64,000 bases of DNA. It comes from DAOTXN01 sp034435435 (GTDB lineage Bacteria; Chloroflexota; Anaerolineae; S140-20). A program made the position numbers and the translations under genes. This document shows positions 45,880 to 54,345 of this stretch, piece after piece. Location: positions 1 through 64,000 of the forward strand of contig DAOTXN010000087.1 of the NCBI GenBank assembly GCA_034435435.1, read 5' to 3'. Below the pieces are notes generated by a model, which saw nothing but the letters and a program-made list of their open reading frames with translations, did not search any database and was not told the DNA's origin. The first letter of the stretch is position 1, and every line of letters begins with the position of its first letter.

Positions 45880-45913
45880 AAAAAACTCCCCACTGGTGTA
45901 CACCGGCAGGGAG
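45880..45913 (-). terminator. terminator of the caa3 oxidase operon
   Basis: On the minus strand CTCCC/GGGAG encloses CCGGTG/CACCAG, followed by TTTTTT; it lies 28 bases after the ctaB stop. Confidence 0.8.
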
Positions 45914-45941
45914 AATAAAGGGGCAAACGATACAGGTGTGG

Positions 45942-46853
45942 TTAGATAATGGCGTCGGCGCAGATGAGCAGTAGCGCCAGCGCCAGGTACAGATTGGACA
46001 TCTTGAACAGCGACCAGGCCCGCCGGGCGCTCGGCTCGGCCAGCAAGCGCACGTTGCGCACGATCAGGTCCACGGTCGCCAGGCTCACCGGCGCAAAATA
46101 GAGCCAGCCCAGGGCCGGATGACCGGCCAGCAACAGCGCAGCCAGCCCGGTGGGCAACGTATGCACGAGCACCCACACCGCCGCCCGGCGCGGCGTGGTC
46201 CGCGCGGGTAACATCGGAAAGCCGCCCCGGGCATAGTCGTCGCGGTACACGATAGCCAGGCTCCAGAAATGCGTCGGCGTCCACAAAAAGAGCATCAAGG
46301 CCAGCGCCAACGCGCCTGGGTCGTTCCACTGCCCTGCCGCTGCGCTGCCGCTGAGCACCGCCGCGCTGCCCGCCGCCCCGCCCACGACGATGTTGAGCAG
46401 CGTGCGCGGCTTGAGCCACAGCGTGTACACCCCCACGTAAATGATCGCGCCCAGCAGCAGGAAAAAGGTCAGCGCCGGATTAAAGGGCAACACCGCCAGC
46501 GAGGGGACCAAAATCATCGCCGCGCCCACAAACGGCACCCAGCCCGGATGCGCAATCGCCCCGTTGACCAGCGGACGCTTGCCGCGCGTGCGGGCCATGA
46601 GCACGTCGCGCTCCTGCTCCAGATATTCGTTCAGCGCGGACGCGCCGCCTGCCGCCAGCCCGCCGGTGAGCAGCACCAGCGACAGCGTGCCCGCGCCCGG
46701 CCAGCCGCCCGCGCCCAGAAACGCGCCCCCTACCGCCGCAAACAGCAGCAGGAACACGATGCGCACTTTGAACAGCGCCAGCAGCGCATGCCAGATCGAA
46801 TTCTGCTCTGAAATCAGTTTTCCTGAACCTACGTAACTCTCGACGTTTTCCAT
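45942..46853 (-). CDS. ctaB: protohaem IX farnesyltransferase
   Basis: Converts haem b to haem o, needed for the oxidase encoded in the same cluster. The 303-residue, multi-helix membrane protein shows the UbiA-family motifs NEYLEQERDVLMARTRGKRPL (Asp-rich, given by part), YTLWLKPRTLLN, and TPTHFWSLAIVYRDDY. It is the last gene of the oxidase cluster, followed by an intrinsic terminator. Confidence 0.95.
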   Translation of the reverse strand: MENVESYVGSGKLISEQNSIWHALLALFKVRIVFLLLFAAVGGAFLGAGGWPGAGTLSLVLLTGGLAAGGASALNEYLEQERDVLMARTRGKRPLVNGAIAHPGWVPFVGAAMILVPSLAVLPFNPALTFFLLLGAIIYVGVYTLWLKPRTLLNIVVGGAAGSAAVLSGSAAAGQWNDPGALALALMLFLWTPTHFWSLAIVYRDDYARGGFPMLPARTTPRRAAVWVLVHTLPTGLAALLLAGHPALGWLYFAPVSLATVDLIVRNVRLLAEPSARRAWSLFKMSNLYLALALLLICADAII

Positions 46854-46896
46854 CTCAATTTCCTTTTTGACGAGTGACGAATGACGAAGGATGAAC

Positions 46897-47682
46897 CTAC
46901 GCCCTTTGTTTCACAACGTGCACATAGCTCACACCCAGAATCGTGGCGAAAATGAACCATTGAATGGCGTAACTCAGGTGATTACCCTCGGATAGGTCCA
47001 TATCCAGCTCGGCCCGAAACGGCAATGCAGGCTCGGCGTTCGGCGCGGGCGCTGCTTGAATATACACCGGCAGCAGCTCGTAGGGCAGTTGCGCAGCGAT
47101 GGCGTCGATGTCTACGCGGTACCACTCGCTCTGCGGCGCGGCGGGCGTCGAGCTGCCGGGCAATGTTTGAGACAACTTGATGTACCCGCTCACCTCGACC
47201 GCTCCGCTCACGTCGTAGGCTGACCAATCGCTGGCCGACTGCTGCGCCGCCGGGAGCCAGCCCCGGTCTACCAATACCGCTTTTGAGCCATCCTGGATCA
47301 ACAGCGGCGTGAGCAGGTGAAAGCCGGGCGAATTGTTCCACAGTTGGTTGGTCAACACGACCTGGCGGGCCAGGTCGTACTCGCCGCGCACGGTGGCCTG
47401 TCTGTTTTTCAGTCCTGCCGGGTCAGCCGGCAAGACTGCGTAGGCCAAATCCAGAGGCGGCTGGGCCAGTTGGGCGCGGATTTCGGCGTTGTAGGCCCGG
47501 CGCTGATCGCGGCGGTCCAACTGCCACACGCCCAGCCGGGCCAGCACGGCCATGCCCGCCAGCACCAGCAGCGTGGTCCACCACCACTGGCGGTTGAAAA
47601 AGGTCTTTAGCGCCGGCAGTTTTGAGCCGGACGCAGATGGACGCCGATTCACGCCGATTTTTTCGATCTTATCTGTGTTCAT
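46897..47682 (-). CDS. SURF1-family oxidase assembly protein
   Basis: The 261-residue protein has the SURF1 layout: an N-terminal membrane helix (WWWTTLLVLAGMAVLARLG, 33-51) with GVWQLDRRDQR just after it, an external domain (GEYDLARQVVLTNQLWNN, VLVDRGWLPA) and a C-terminal helix (SYAIQWFIFATILGVSYVHV). SURF1 helps insert haem a in subunit I. The annotated ATG lies in a palindromic repeat, so residues 2-20 are repeat-derived. It overlaps the YtkA-like gene by 14 bases. Confidence 0.9.
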   Translation of the reverse strand: MNTDKIEKIGVNRRPSASGSKLPALKTFFNRQWWWTTLLVLAGMAVLARLGVWQLDRRDQRRAYNAEIRAQLAQPPLDLAYAVLPADPAGLKNRQATVRGEYDLARQVVLTNQLWNNSPGFHLLTPLLIQDGSKAVLVDRGWLPAAQQSASDWSAYDVSGAVEVSGYIKLSQTLPGSSTPAAPQSEWYRVDIDAIAAQLPYELLPVYIQAAPAPNAEPALPFRAELDMDLSEGNHLSYAIQWFIFATILGVSYVHVVKQRA

Positions 47683-47690
47683 CTGCGTTC
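47630..47690. repeat. palindromic repeat across two overlapping coding ends
   Basis: GACGCAGATG at 47630-47639 and CATCTGCGTTC at 47680-47690 are inverted, with GGCGTGAATCGGCG-type sequence between. It encodes the last residues of the YtkA-like protein and the first about 18 of SURF1 in different frames. Confidence 0.65.
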
Positions 47691-48223
47691 ACCAGTGTCC
47701 GTTTCTCTTTTATCTTCTGGACGGCCCACGCGGCGGCCAGCGCGACCAATCCCAGCCCGGCGACCCGCGTCCAGTTGAAAGGCGACGGCGGCGAGACCTG
47801 CGCCCCAAAGCTGGCGCTGCCCGCACCCGCTGGCCCTGCCACAAAAACCGTCACTTGCCAGCGGCCGGTGTGCGGCAAATCCAAATCGGTTTCGTAAAAG
47901 AGCTTGTTGACCGCTCCCGCGTGGGTGGCGGCCACGTTCAGCGTCTCACCGGCGTGGTCCAGCGGCTCGAAACGCACGTTGACCGTCGCGCCCAGCACCG
48001 GCGGGCCGGCCTCGCGGGCGCCCCCGCTCGGGTTCGGTTCCGAGACGGCCACTGTGACGTGCGCCTGCCCCACGCGCAGCGGGTCGGGCTGGGTCCAGGC
48101 CGACACCCAATACGGCCCGGCGTCGGCGTTGGTCAGGCGGGGCGCGCCTCCGCCGTGGGCCAGCGCCGCCTGCGCCGGAAGGGTCGCCAGGAGCAGCAAC
48201 AGGATCGGCAGCCCGCGCTTCAT
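47669..48223 (-). CDS. YtkA-like periplasmic-type protein of the oxidase cluster
   Basis: The 184-residue protein has a signal peptide (1-22, LPAQAALA), an extracytoplasmic beta-sandwich (YWVSAWTQPDPLRVGQAHVTV, DLDLPHTGRWQVTVFV) of the YtkA/FixH type, and a C-terminal membrane helix (about 155-172). Such proteins occur in oxidase assembly clusters; copper handling is a possible but unproven role. The ATG overlaps the ctaG stop in ATGA. Its last bases are in a palindromic repeat. Confidence 0.75.
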   Translation of the reverse strand: MKRGLPILLLLLATLPAQAALAHGGGAPRLTNADAGPYWVSAWTQPDPLRVGQAHVTVAVSEPNPSGGAREAGPPVLGATVNVRFEPLDHAGETLNVAATHAGAVNKLFYETDLDLPHTGRWQVTVFVAGPAGAGSASFGAQVSPPSPFNWTRVAGLGLVALAAAWAVQKIKEKRTLVNADEHR

Positions 48224-49125
48224 CCGGCGCTCTCTTTTAGTCCCGGCAAAGCCAGGGCTTGTTCGGTGGCCCATTCCGCGTCGGGCAAGGGCGGCTTGCG
48301 CTCCTCCTCTTGCATCCAACGGGCGATAAAGACCAGCGCGGCCAGGATGTACATCATGCTGCCCGGAATCCACATGAGAATCCCGCCCAGGCGCTGGTCG
48401 TCCAGCGCCGACATGCCCCACAAGCGCGGCACGCCGGCGTAGTAGGAATAGATGAGCTGGCCGGAAAAGGCGATGGTCATACCGGCGAACATATTGGGCG
48501 GCGCCGCCCCCAGCACATAGGCGATGCGCGCGCCCCGGCTCAGGCGCTTGTGCACGTGAGGCGCGGCCCCGATGACGCGCCACCAAAAAAGCATGGCCGG
48601 GAGAAAGAAGGACAGGTGCTCCAGGTCGTGAATCGTGTCGTTGCGCAGCGCGGCCTGATACATGCCGGGATCATGCCAGCCCAGCAGGGCAGCCACAAAC
48701 AGCATCCACGTGATGCCCGGCGGGGTGAGCGAACGCAGGCGACGGCGAAAGGACGCTTTCGGCTTGAGCCACTCGCCCACCTGTCGGCGGGCCGGCGCAG
48801 GCAGCCCCCACAATCCAAAAGGCAGCGGGCTGGCCAGCCACAGCAGCGGCGGGACGACCATCACCAGCAGCAAGTGCTGGATCATGTGCATAAAAAAGAA
48901 CTGCCCGCCCAGCACGTCAATGGGCGAGGTCAGCGCCAGGCCCAACACGAGCAGGCCGGTCAGATAAGCCGCCAGCCGCGCGCCGGTCGCCATCTGGCCG
49001 CCGCCACGCGCCACATGCAGTCGCAGCCAGCCCCGAAGATAGAGTACCCCGGCCAGCAGCAGCGGCAGCAACACCTCGATTCGCAAATCCCACGACAGCA
49101 ACGCCGCCTTTAACGTCGGGTCCAT
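48220..49125 (-). CDS. ctaG: caa3 oxidase assembly factor CtaG
   Basis: The 301-residue, roughly seven-helix membrane protein is the caa3_CtaG family: HMIQHLLLVMVVPPLLWLASP, WHDPGMYQAALRNDTIHDLEHLSFFLPAMLFWW and GQLIYSYYAGVPRLWGMSALDDQRLGG, with conserved His on several helices thought to bind copper for the Cu-B site. ATG at 49125 is chosen because the upstream extension to 49218 is encoded by a palindromic repeat. It is followed by the overlapping YtkA-like gene. Confidence 0.9.
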   Translation of the reverse strand: MDPTLKAALLSWDLRIEVLLPLLLAGVLYLRGWLRLHVARGGGQMATGARLAAYLTGLLVLGLALTSPIDVLGGQFFFMHMIQHLLLVMVVPPLLWLASPLPFGLWGLPAPARRQVGEWLKPKASFRRRLRSLTPPGITWMLFVAALLGWHDPGMYQAALRNDTIHDLEHLSFFLPAMLFWWRVIGAAPHVHKRLSRGARIAYVLGAAPPNMFAGMTIAFSGQLIYSYYAGVPRLWGMSALDDQRLGGILMWIPGSMMYILAALVFIARWMQEEERKPPLPDAEWATEQALALPGLKESAG

Positions 49126-49137
49126 GAGTAACTCATC

Positions 49138-49201
49138 ATAGTAGGGCGGGTTTCTTACCCGCCAAGCACTCCACCAGCGGCAGGTATGGAAACCTGCCCT
49201 A

Positions 49202-49203
<2 letters not shown>
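49138..49203. repeat. GTAGGGCnGGTTT palindromic repeat, copy 1
   Basis: AGTAGGGCGGGTTTCTTACC (inverted to GGTAAG-type) and GGCAGGTATGGAAACCTGCC followed by CTACT lie in the gap between ctaE and ctaG. The same family occurs at 55.2 and 61.1 kb. Confidence 0.7.
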
Positions 49204-49771
<568 letters not shown>

Positions 49772-49975
49772 CTAGCGCCCCTCCTCTTCGGTCCACAGGC
49801 TGGCCCCGTGCATATAATAGTTCAGGATCATGCCGCCCTTGATCATCCCGATGATGAGCATCAGCACGACCGAGGCCCCGCGCACGCCAAACGCATATTC
49901 GGCGGCGGTGAGCACGCCCAACCCCAGCAAGACCGTGCCGCCCAATTCATACGCGGTGTTTTTTTCTTCTTCCAT
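49772..49975 (-). CDS. small cytochrome c oxidase subunit IV-like protein
   Basis: The 67-residue protein has two membrane helices (LGGTVLLGLGVLTAAEYAFG, VVLMLIIGMIKGGMILNYYMH), with the IKxxxIxxxYMH pattern of bacterial CoxD/subunit IV. Position between ctaD and ctaE, and abutting ctaE, supports it. GAGG precedes the ATG. A MITE lies 25 bases upstream, between this gene and ctaD. Confidence 0.85.
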   Translation of the reverse strand: MEEEKNTAYELGGTVLLGLGVLTAAEYAFGVRGASVVLMLIIGMIKGGMILNYYMHGASLWTEEEGR

Positions 49976-50000
49976 TGTGACCTCCAGTTATGTTGGCGAG

Positions 50001-50117
50001 CTAGCAGCCTGTCGGAGAACCCTGTCATATAGGGCCTTGTGCCCGTTTTTGGCTCGTTTTGCGCCCATTTTGGACGCCCACAAGGGGCTAAATGACATCT
50101 CTCCGACAGGCTGCTAG
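50001..50117. mobile_element. MITE copy C, intact reference copy
   Basis: 117 bp with perfect 18-bp terminal inverted repeats CTAGCAGCCTGTCGGAGA / TCTCCGACAGGCTGCTAG. A second inverted pair, CCTTGTG and CACAAGG, lies inside, so the single strand folds back fully. The CTAG ends with a palindromic TA centre are what an IS630/Tc1-mariner-type insertion would leave. It is inside the oxidase operon. Confidence 0.9.
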
Positions 50118-50125
50118 ATGGTCGG

Positions 50126-51976
50126 TTAGTCGGTTGCGCCGACGGGCGCCATCCGCACATAGACCGAACCGGGCAGGCCATAGTCATACGGGTCGCCGAC
50201 GACGACGATGGGCTGCGCGTAACTGTGCTCGGGAATCGGCGACGGGATCTGGAACTCGGGCGAACGCGAGCGCCACGGATTGGCCTCGGCGACCGCGCCG
50301 CGGCGGGCCGAGCGCACCAGGTTGACCACGCACAGCAACACGGCGATGCCGATGACCGTCCCGGCGATGGTGATGAGCACTTGCACGAACTCGATGTTCA
50401 GCGCCGGGTCATAGTCGGCGATGCGCCGACGCATACCCACCATACCCACGACCATCTGCCCCAGGCTCTGCACCCAAAAGGCCGGCAGCATCAGCCAAAA
50501 ATGCCACTTGCCCAGCCGCTCGCTGTATTGCCGCCCCGTGGCTTTGGGAAACCAATAATACAGGGCGGCAAAGAACGGGAACACGAACCCGCCGAACATG
50601 GTGGCGTGAAAGTGCCCCACCACGTAATACGAATCGGTCAGGTGCAGGTCGGTGGCGACGGTTCCCAACGGCGGCCCGGTCAGGCCCCCGATGAGAAATA
50701 CCGAGATGGCCCCCAGCACGAATAGCATGGGCGTCTGGAACGAGAGCTTGCCCTGCCACATAGTGCCGATCCAGCTAAAGAATTTAACTCCGGTGGGAAC
50801 GGCCACCAGCAGCGTCGAGTAGGAGAACGGCACGCGCAAATAGCTGGCCATGCCTGAGGCGAACATGTGGTGCGCCCACACCAAAAATCCGACCAGCGCG
50901 ATGGCCATGCTGGACAGCGCCACCCACTTGTAGCCAAACAACGGCTTGCGGCTAAACACCGGCAACAGCTCGGCGATGACGCCAAAGCCGGGCAAGACAA
51001 AGATATACACCGCCGGGTGCGAATAGAACCAGAACAGGTGTTGGAACAGGATGGGGTTGCCGCCCTGGGCCGGGTCAAAAAAGCCCATGCCCAGCACCCG
51101 CTGCACCAGCACCATCAAAAACGACAGGCCGATGAGCTGCGTGCCGGTGAGCTGGATGATCGAGGTCGCCAGCACCGCCCACACAAAAATAGGCATGCGG
51201 AACAGATTCATCCCCGGCGAGCGCATGCGCAAAATCGTCACAATCAGGTTCAACCCGCCCAAAATGGACGACATACCGATGAAATAGACGCCCAGGAAAA
51301 AGAGCTGCACGCCCAGCGGGGCCAGCGCACTCAACGGCGGGTAGCCGGTCCAGCCGGTGTCCCAGCCGCCGACGAACATGGCTGCTACGACCATTAGCGC
51401 CCCCGGTACGTTGATCCAAAAGGCAAAGGCGTTCAGGCGCGGGAAGGCCATGTCGGAAGCGCCGATCATCAGCGGCACCAAATAGTTGGCCATGCCGCTC
51501 ACGCCCAACAAGATGCTGGCGATCATGATGATGCCGTGGGCGCTCATCATCGTGTTGTAAGTATTGGGGTCGAGGAACTGCAAGCCGGTCTGGGCCAGCT
51601 CGAAGCGAAAGATGATGGCCAGGCTGCCGGCCAGCAAGAGCAACAAAACGCCGGTGACCACGTACTGCACGCCGATGACCTTGTGGCTGTAATCCACGCT
51701 CAAATAGCGCGTCCAGGCCGGCTTGTCGGTGGGCGGGCCGTGGCGCATGGGCGTCTCCTGACCCCTGGCCCACTTGAGCCAGTCGGACACTGTGCCCGCG
51801 CCGACCATAAAGGCGATCCCGCCCAAGAGCGCGCCGACCACCGTAACCGGTTCGCTCTTCCAGGCCGGCAGGCCCAGCAGGGCGCGCATGAGAACGGTCA
51901 GACCGATGCCCAGGGCCGTGCCGATGATTTGGGCGGCGATGCCCCGCACGAGTCCTAGCGAGAGCCATGTACGCAT
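50126..51976 (-). CDS. ctaD: cytochrome c oxidase subunit I, A2 type
   Basis: Catalytic subunit; 616 residues. Haem a His in MMSAHGIIM; Cu-B His-Tyr crosslink in FYSHPAVYI; Cu-B His pair in WAHHMF; haem ligands in VVGHFHATMFGG. Because the proton-channel Glu of A1 enzymes is replaced by the YS motif (YSHPAV), this is an A2-type haem-copper oxidase. About 95 extra N-terminal residues carry two membrane helices (AAQIIGTALGIGLTVLMRALL, VVGALLGGIAFMVGAGT). GAGGAGGA precedes the ATG. It is preceded by ctaC and followed by a MITE. Confidence 0.96.
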   Translation of the reverse strand: MRTWLSLGLVRGIAAQIIGTALGIGLTVLMRALLGLPAWKSEPVTVVGALLGGIAFMVGAGTVSDWLKWARGQETPMRHGPPTDKPAWTRYLSVDYSHKVIGVQYVVTGVLLLLLAGSLAIIFRFELAQTGLQFLDPNTYNTMMSAHGIIMIASILLGVSGMANYLVPLMIGASDMAFPRLNAFAFWINVPGALMVVAAMFVGGWDTGWTGYPPLSALAPLGVQLFFLGVYFIGMSSILGGLNLIVTILRMRSPGMNLFRMPIFVWAVLATSIIQLTGTQLIGLSFLMVLVQRVLGMGFFDPAQGGNPILFQHLFWFYSHPAVYIFVLPGFGVIAELLPVFSRKPLFGYKWVALSSMAIALVGFLVWAHHMFASGMASYLRVPFSYSTLLVAVPTGVKFFSWIGTMWQGKLSFQTPMLFVLGAISVFLIGGLTGPPLGTVATDLHLTDSYYVVGHFHATMFGGFVFPFFAALYYWFPKATGRQYSERLGKWHFWLMLPAFWVQSLGQMVVGMVGMRRRIADYDPALNIEFVQVLITIAGTVIGIAVLLCVVNLVRSARRGAVAEANPWRSRSPEFQIPSPIPEHSYAQPIVVVGDPYDYGLPGSVYVRMAPVGATD

Positions 51977-51994
51977 AACTGTCCTCCTCGTCCT

Positions 51995-52027
51995 AGACCT
52001 GCCAGGTTTTGGAAATCTGGCAGGTCT
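51995..52027. repeat. perfect 11-bp inverted repeat between ctaC and ctaD
   Basis: AGACCTGCCAG (51995-52005) and CTGGCAGGTCT (52017-52027). It could act as an intercistronic mRNA hairpin; no T-run. Confidence 0.7.
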
Positions 52028-52029
52028 GA

Positions 52030-53046
52030 TCACTCACTCAAGCTCTTGATGTACGCAATCAGCGCGTCGATCTCTTCGGGTTTGAGGCGGGTTTCATAGT
52101 CTTGGGCCATGACGTTAGCTGGATAATCGGCCACGATCTGGGCGTTGGGGGCGATGATCGAATTGCGTATGTAGGTCTCGTCTACGATTACTGTGCTTCC
52201 ATCTGTCAGCTTTTCTTCTGACCCGTACACGCCCAACCACGACGGTCCCACCAGCTTGCTGCCGTCCAACGAGTGGCAGCTCACGCAGCCCTGTTCTTTA
52301 GCTACTTTTGCACCCAGCTCGACCGGCGTGAGTACGCCAGCGGCGGCGATTTCGGCCTGCATCCAGGCGTCAAAATCGGTCTGCGCCATCACGTGCACGG
52401 TTTTTTCCATCTTGTAGTGCTGGGTGCCGCACAGCTCGGCGCAGCGCAATGTGTAATCGCCGATTTGCGTAGGCTTGATGCGCAGGGTCGTGGTCAGCCC
52501 CGGCACCAAGTCTTGCTTGATGCGAAACTCGGGCACCCAAAACGAGTGGATCACGTCTACCGAGGTCATCTCAAAGCGGGCCTGCTTGTCCACCGGCAAG
52601 TACAGCTCGGCCGAGCTGATGCCATACTCGGGGTATTCGAAGCGCCAGTCCCACTGAAATCCGCTGACGCGCACCAGTATTTCGTCGGCCTCGACTTTTT
52701 CGATTTTGCCCAAAACCTGCGCGCCGACGGTCGCCAGGGTGAGCACGATCCCCAATGGAACGATGGTCCACAAGACCTCCAGCTTGGTGTGGCCTTTGAA
52801 ATAGGCCCCGTCGCTTTCGTCGCCCGGTCTGCGCCGAAAGACGATTACGCTGTAGAGCATGAACACTACGATTAGAGCAAAAATGGACACGATAAGGATA
52901 AAGTGAATGCCAAACAGGCGATCTACAAACCGGGCCTCTTCACTGGCCTGGGTCGGCAGCAGCGTATCCACGCCGCCGATGAGGAAATAGAGCGCGGTGG
53001 CCACCACGGCCACCAGCACACCCACCACCACAAAGTGTTTGATCAC
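52030..53046 (-). CDS. ctaC: cytochrome c oxidase subunit II with fused haem c domain
   Basis: The 338-residue protein has two N-terminal membrane helices (about 5-25 and 45-68), the binuclear CuA domain with CAELCGTQHYKM (CxxxCxxxH, then M), and a C-terminal cytochrome c domain with CVSCH and a distal Met near VMAQDYETRL. Such a fusion defines caa3 oxidases. The start is GTG at 53046 with AAGGAGAT upstream; the reading from 53097 lacks a ribosome site. First gene of the structural set. Confidence 0.95.
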   Translation of the reverse strand: MIKHFVVVGVLVAVVATALYFLIGGVDTLLPTQASEEARFVDRLFGIHFILIVSIFALIVVFMLYSVIVFRRRPGDESDGAYFKGHTKLEVLWTIVPLGIVLTLATVGAQVLGKIEKVEADEILVRVSGFQWDWRFEYPEYGISSAELYLPVDKQARFEMTSVDVIHSFWVPEFRIKQDLVPGLTTTLRIKPTQIGDYTLRCAELCGTQHYKMEKTVHVMAQTDFDAWMQAEIAAAGVLTPVELGAKVAKEQGCVSCHSLDGSKLVGPSWLGVYGSEEKLTDGSTVIVDETYIRNSIIAPNAQIVADYPANVMAQDYETRLKPEEIDALIAYIKSLSE

Positions 53047-53083
53047 GAGCCTATCTCCTTCTCCAATACCCAATATCCAATAT

Positions 53084-54103
53084 CTACATGGCAGCAATGA
53101 TCGCGTCGGCCATTTGCTGCGTACCGACGGCGGTCGGGTCGTCGCGGGTGGGCTTCAAGTCGTAGGTCACGCTGCGCCCCGCTGCGATGACCGCGGCCAC
53201 GGCCGACTCGATCCGTTTGGCGGCCTCGATCTCACCCAGGTGGCGCAGCATGAGCGCGCCGCTGAGAATCGTGGCCGTCGGATTGACTTTGTTCTGCCCG
53301 GCGTATTTGGGGGCCGAGCCGTGCACCGGCTCAAACACGGCCAGCTCGGCCCCAATGTTGGCCCCCGGCGCGACGCCTAGCCCGCCCACCAGCCCCGAAC
53401 ACAGGTCGCTCAGAATGTCGCCGTACAAGTTGGGCATCACCAATACGTCGTATTCGTGGGGCCGTTGGACCAGTTGCATGGTCATGTTGTCCACGATGCG
53501 GTCGTTGAACGCGATGTCGGGATAACCGGCGGCGACCTCTTGTGCGACGCGCAAGAACAGCCCGTCGGTGGCCTTGAGGATGTTTGCCTTGTGCACGGCG
53601 GTCACTTGGCGGCGAGCGTTGGCGCGGGCATATTCAAAAGCAAAACGCACGATGCGCTCGCTGGCCTTGCGGGTGATGATGCGAATGGACTCGGCGGCCA
53701 CGTCGGGGATCACGTCGTGCTCAATGCCAGCGTATAACCCTTCAGTGTTTTCCCGCACCACGACCAGATCCACTCCCGCGTGGCACACGGGAATGCCCTC
53801 CATCGAACGGGCGGGGCGCAGGTTGGCGTATAGGTCCAAAATCTTGCGCAGGGCGACGTTGACGCTGCGAAATCCGGCGCCGATGGGGGTGGTGATAGGG
53901 CCTTTCAGGGCGACCTTGTTGACGCGGATCGAGTCGAGCACGGTGTCGGGTAGGGGAGTGCCGTACTTGGGCATCACGTCGGCGCCAGCGTCTTGAATGT
54001 CCCAGTCGAATGAGACGCCGGTTGCCTCGAGCACCCGGCGCGTGGCTTGCACGAGTTCTGGCCCGGTGCCATCACCGGGGATGAGGGTAACGCGATAAGC
54101 CAT
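53084..54103 (-). CDS. icd: isocitrate dehydrogenase, NAD-type (isocitrate/isopropylmalate family)
   Basis: The 339-residue protein has the beta-decarboxylating dehydrogenase pattern: PGDGTGPELV, SVNVALRKILDLYANLRPARS, VVVRENTEGLYAGIEH, NDRIVDNMTMQLVQRP, MPNLYGDILSDLCSGLVGGLGVAPGAN (given in part) and EPVHGSAPKYAGQNKVNP. The N-terminal SVNVALRK favours isocitrate over isopropylmalate. AGGAGG lies seven bases before the ATG; the reading from 54178 passes through the promoter. It complements acnA and lies upstream of the oxidase genes on the same strand. Confidence 0.88.
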   Translation of the reverse strand: MAYRVTLIPGDGTGPELVQATRRVLEATGVSFDWDIQDAGADVMPKYGTPLPDTVLDSIRVNKVALKGPITTPIGAGFRSVNVALRKILDLYANLRPARSMEGIPVCHAGVDLVVVRENTEGLYAGIEHDVIPDVAAESIRIITRKASERIVRFAFEYARANARRQVTAVHKANILKATDGLFLRVAQEVAAGYPDIAFNDRIVDNMTMQLVQRPHEYDVLVMPNLYGDILSDLCSGLVGGLGVAPGANIGAELAVFEPVHGSAPKYAGQNKVNPTATILSGALMLRHLGEIEAAKRIESAVAAVIAAGRSVTYDLKPTRDDPTAVGTQQMADAIIAAM

Positions 54104-54149
54104 TTCTTGTCCTCCTGATGTGTTCCCTAGCTTGAATAGGATTAAGAGA

Positions 54150-54178
54150 ATGTTATCACAAGGCCAATGCCTTGTCAA
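54150..54178 (-). promoter_or_regulatory. icd promoter with palindrome in the spacer
   Basis: On the minus strand TTGACA (54178-54173), 17 bp, TAACAT (54155-54150). The palindrome ACAAGGCCAATGCCTTGT (54158-54175) fills the spacer and part of the -35, an ideal place for a repressor. Confidence 0.65.
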
Positions 54179-54244
54179 ACGAATCCGACCAAAAAAGTCT
54201 ATTTAACACACAGGAAAATGGATACAGAAGCAGATTCAAAACAT

Positions 54245-54345
54245 CTAGTGTCGGAGAGACGTGATTTAGCCCCTTGTAGGCGTCCAAAAAACGAGCAAAA
54301 ACGGGCACAAGGCCCTATGTTACAGGGTTCTCCGACGGCTGCTAG
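54245..54345. mobile_element. MITE copy D, inverted orientation
   Basis: 101 bp, CTAG at both ends, in the opposite orientation to copies B and C. The left terminus has lost a few bases (CTAGTGTCGGAGAG) and the right reads TTCTCCGACGGCTGCTAG. Its right CTAG supplies the stop codon of the octahaem cytochrome gene. Confidence 0.85.

Noticed and set aside
48224..48586. Longer N-terminus for the YtkA-like protein
   Set aside because: It reads ctaG in another frame; the ATG at 48223 begins a clear signal peptide.
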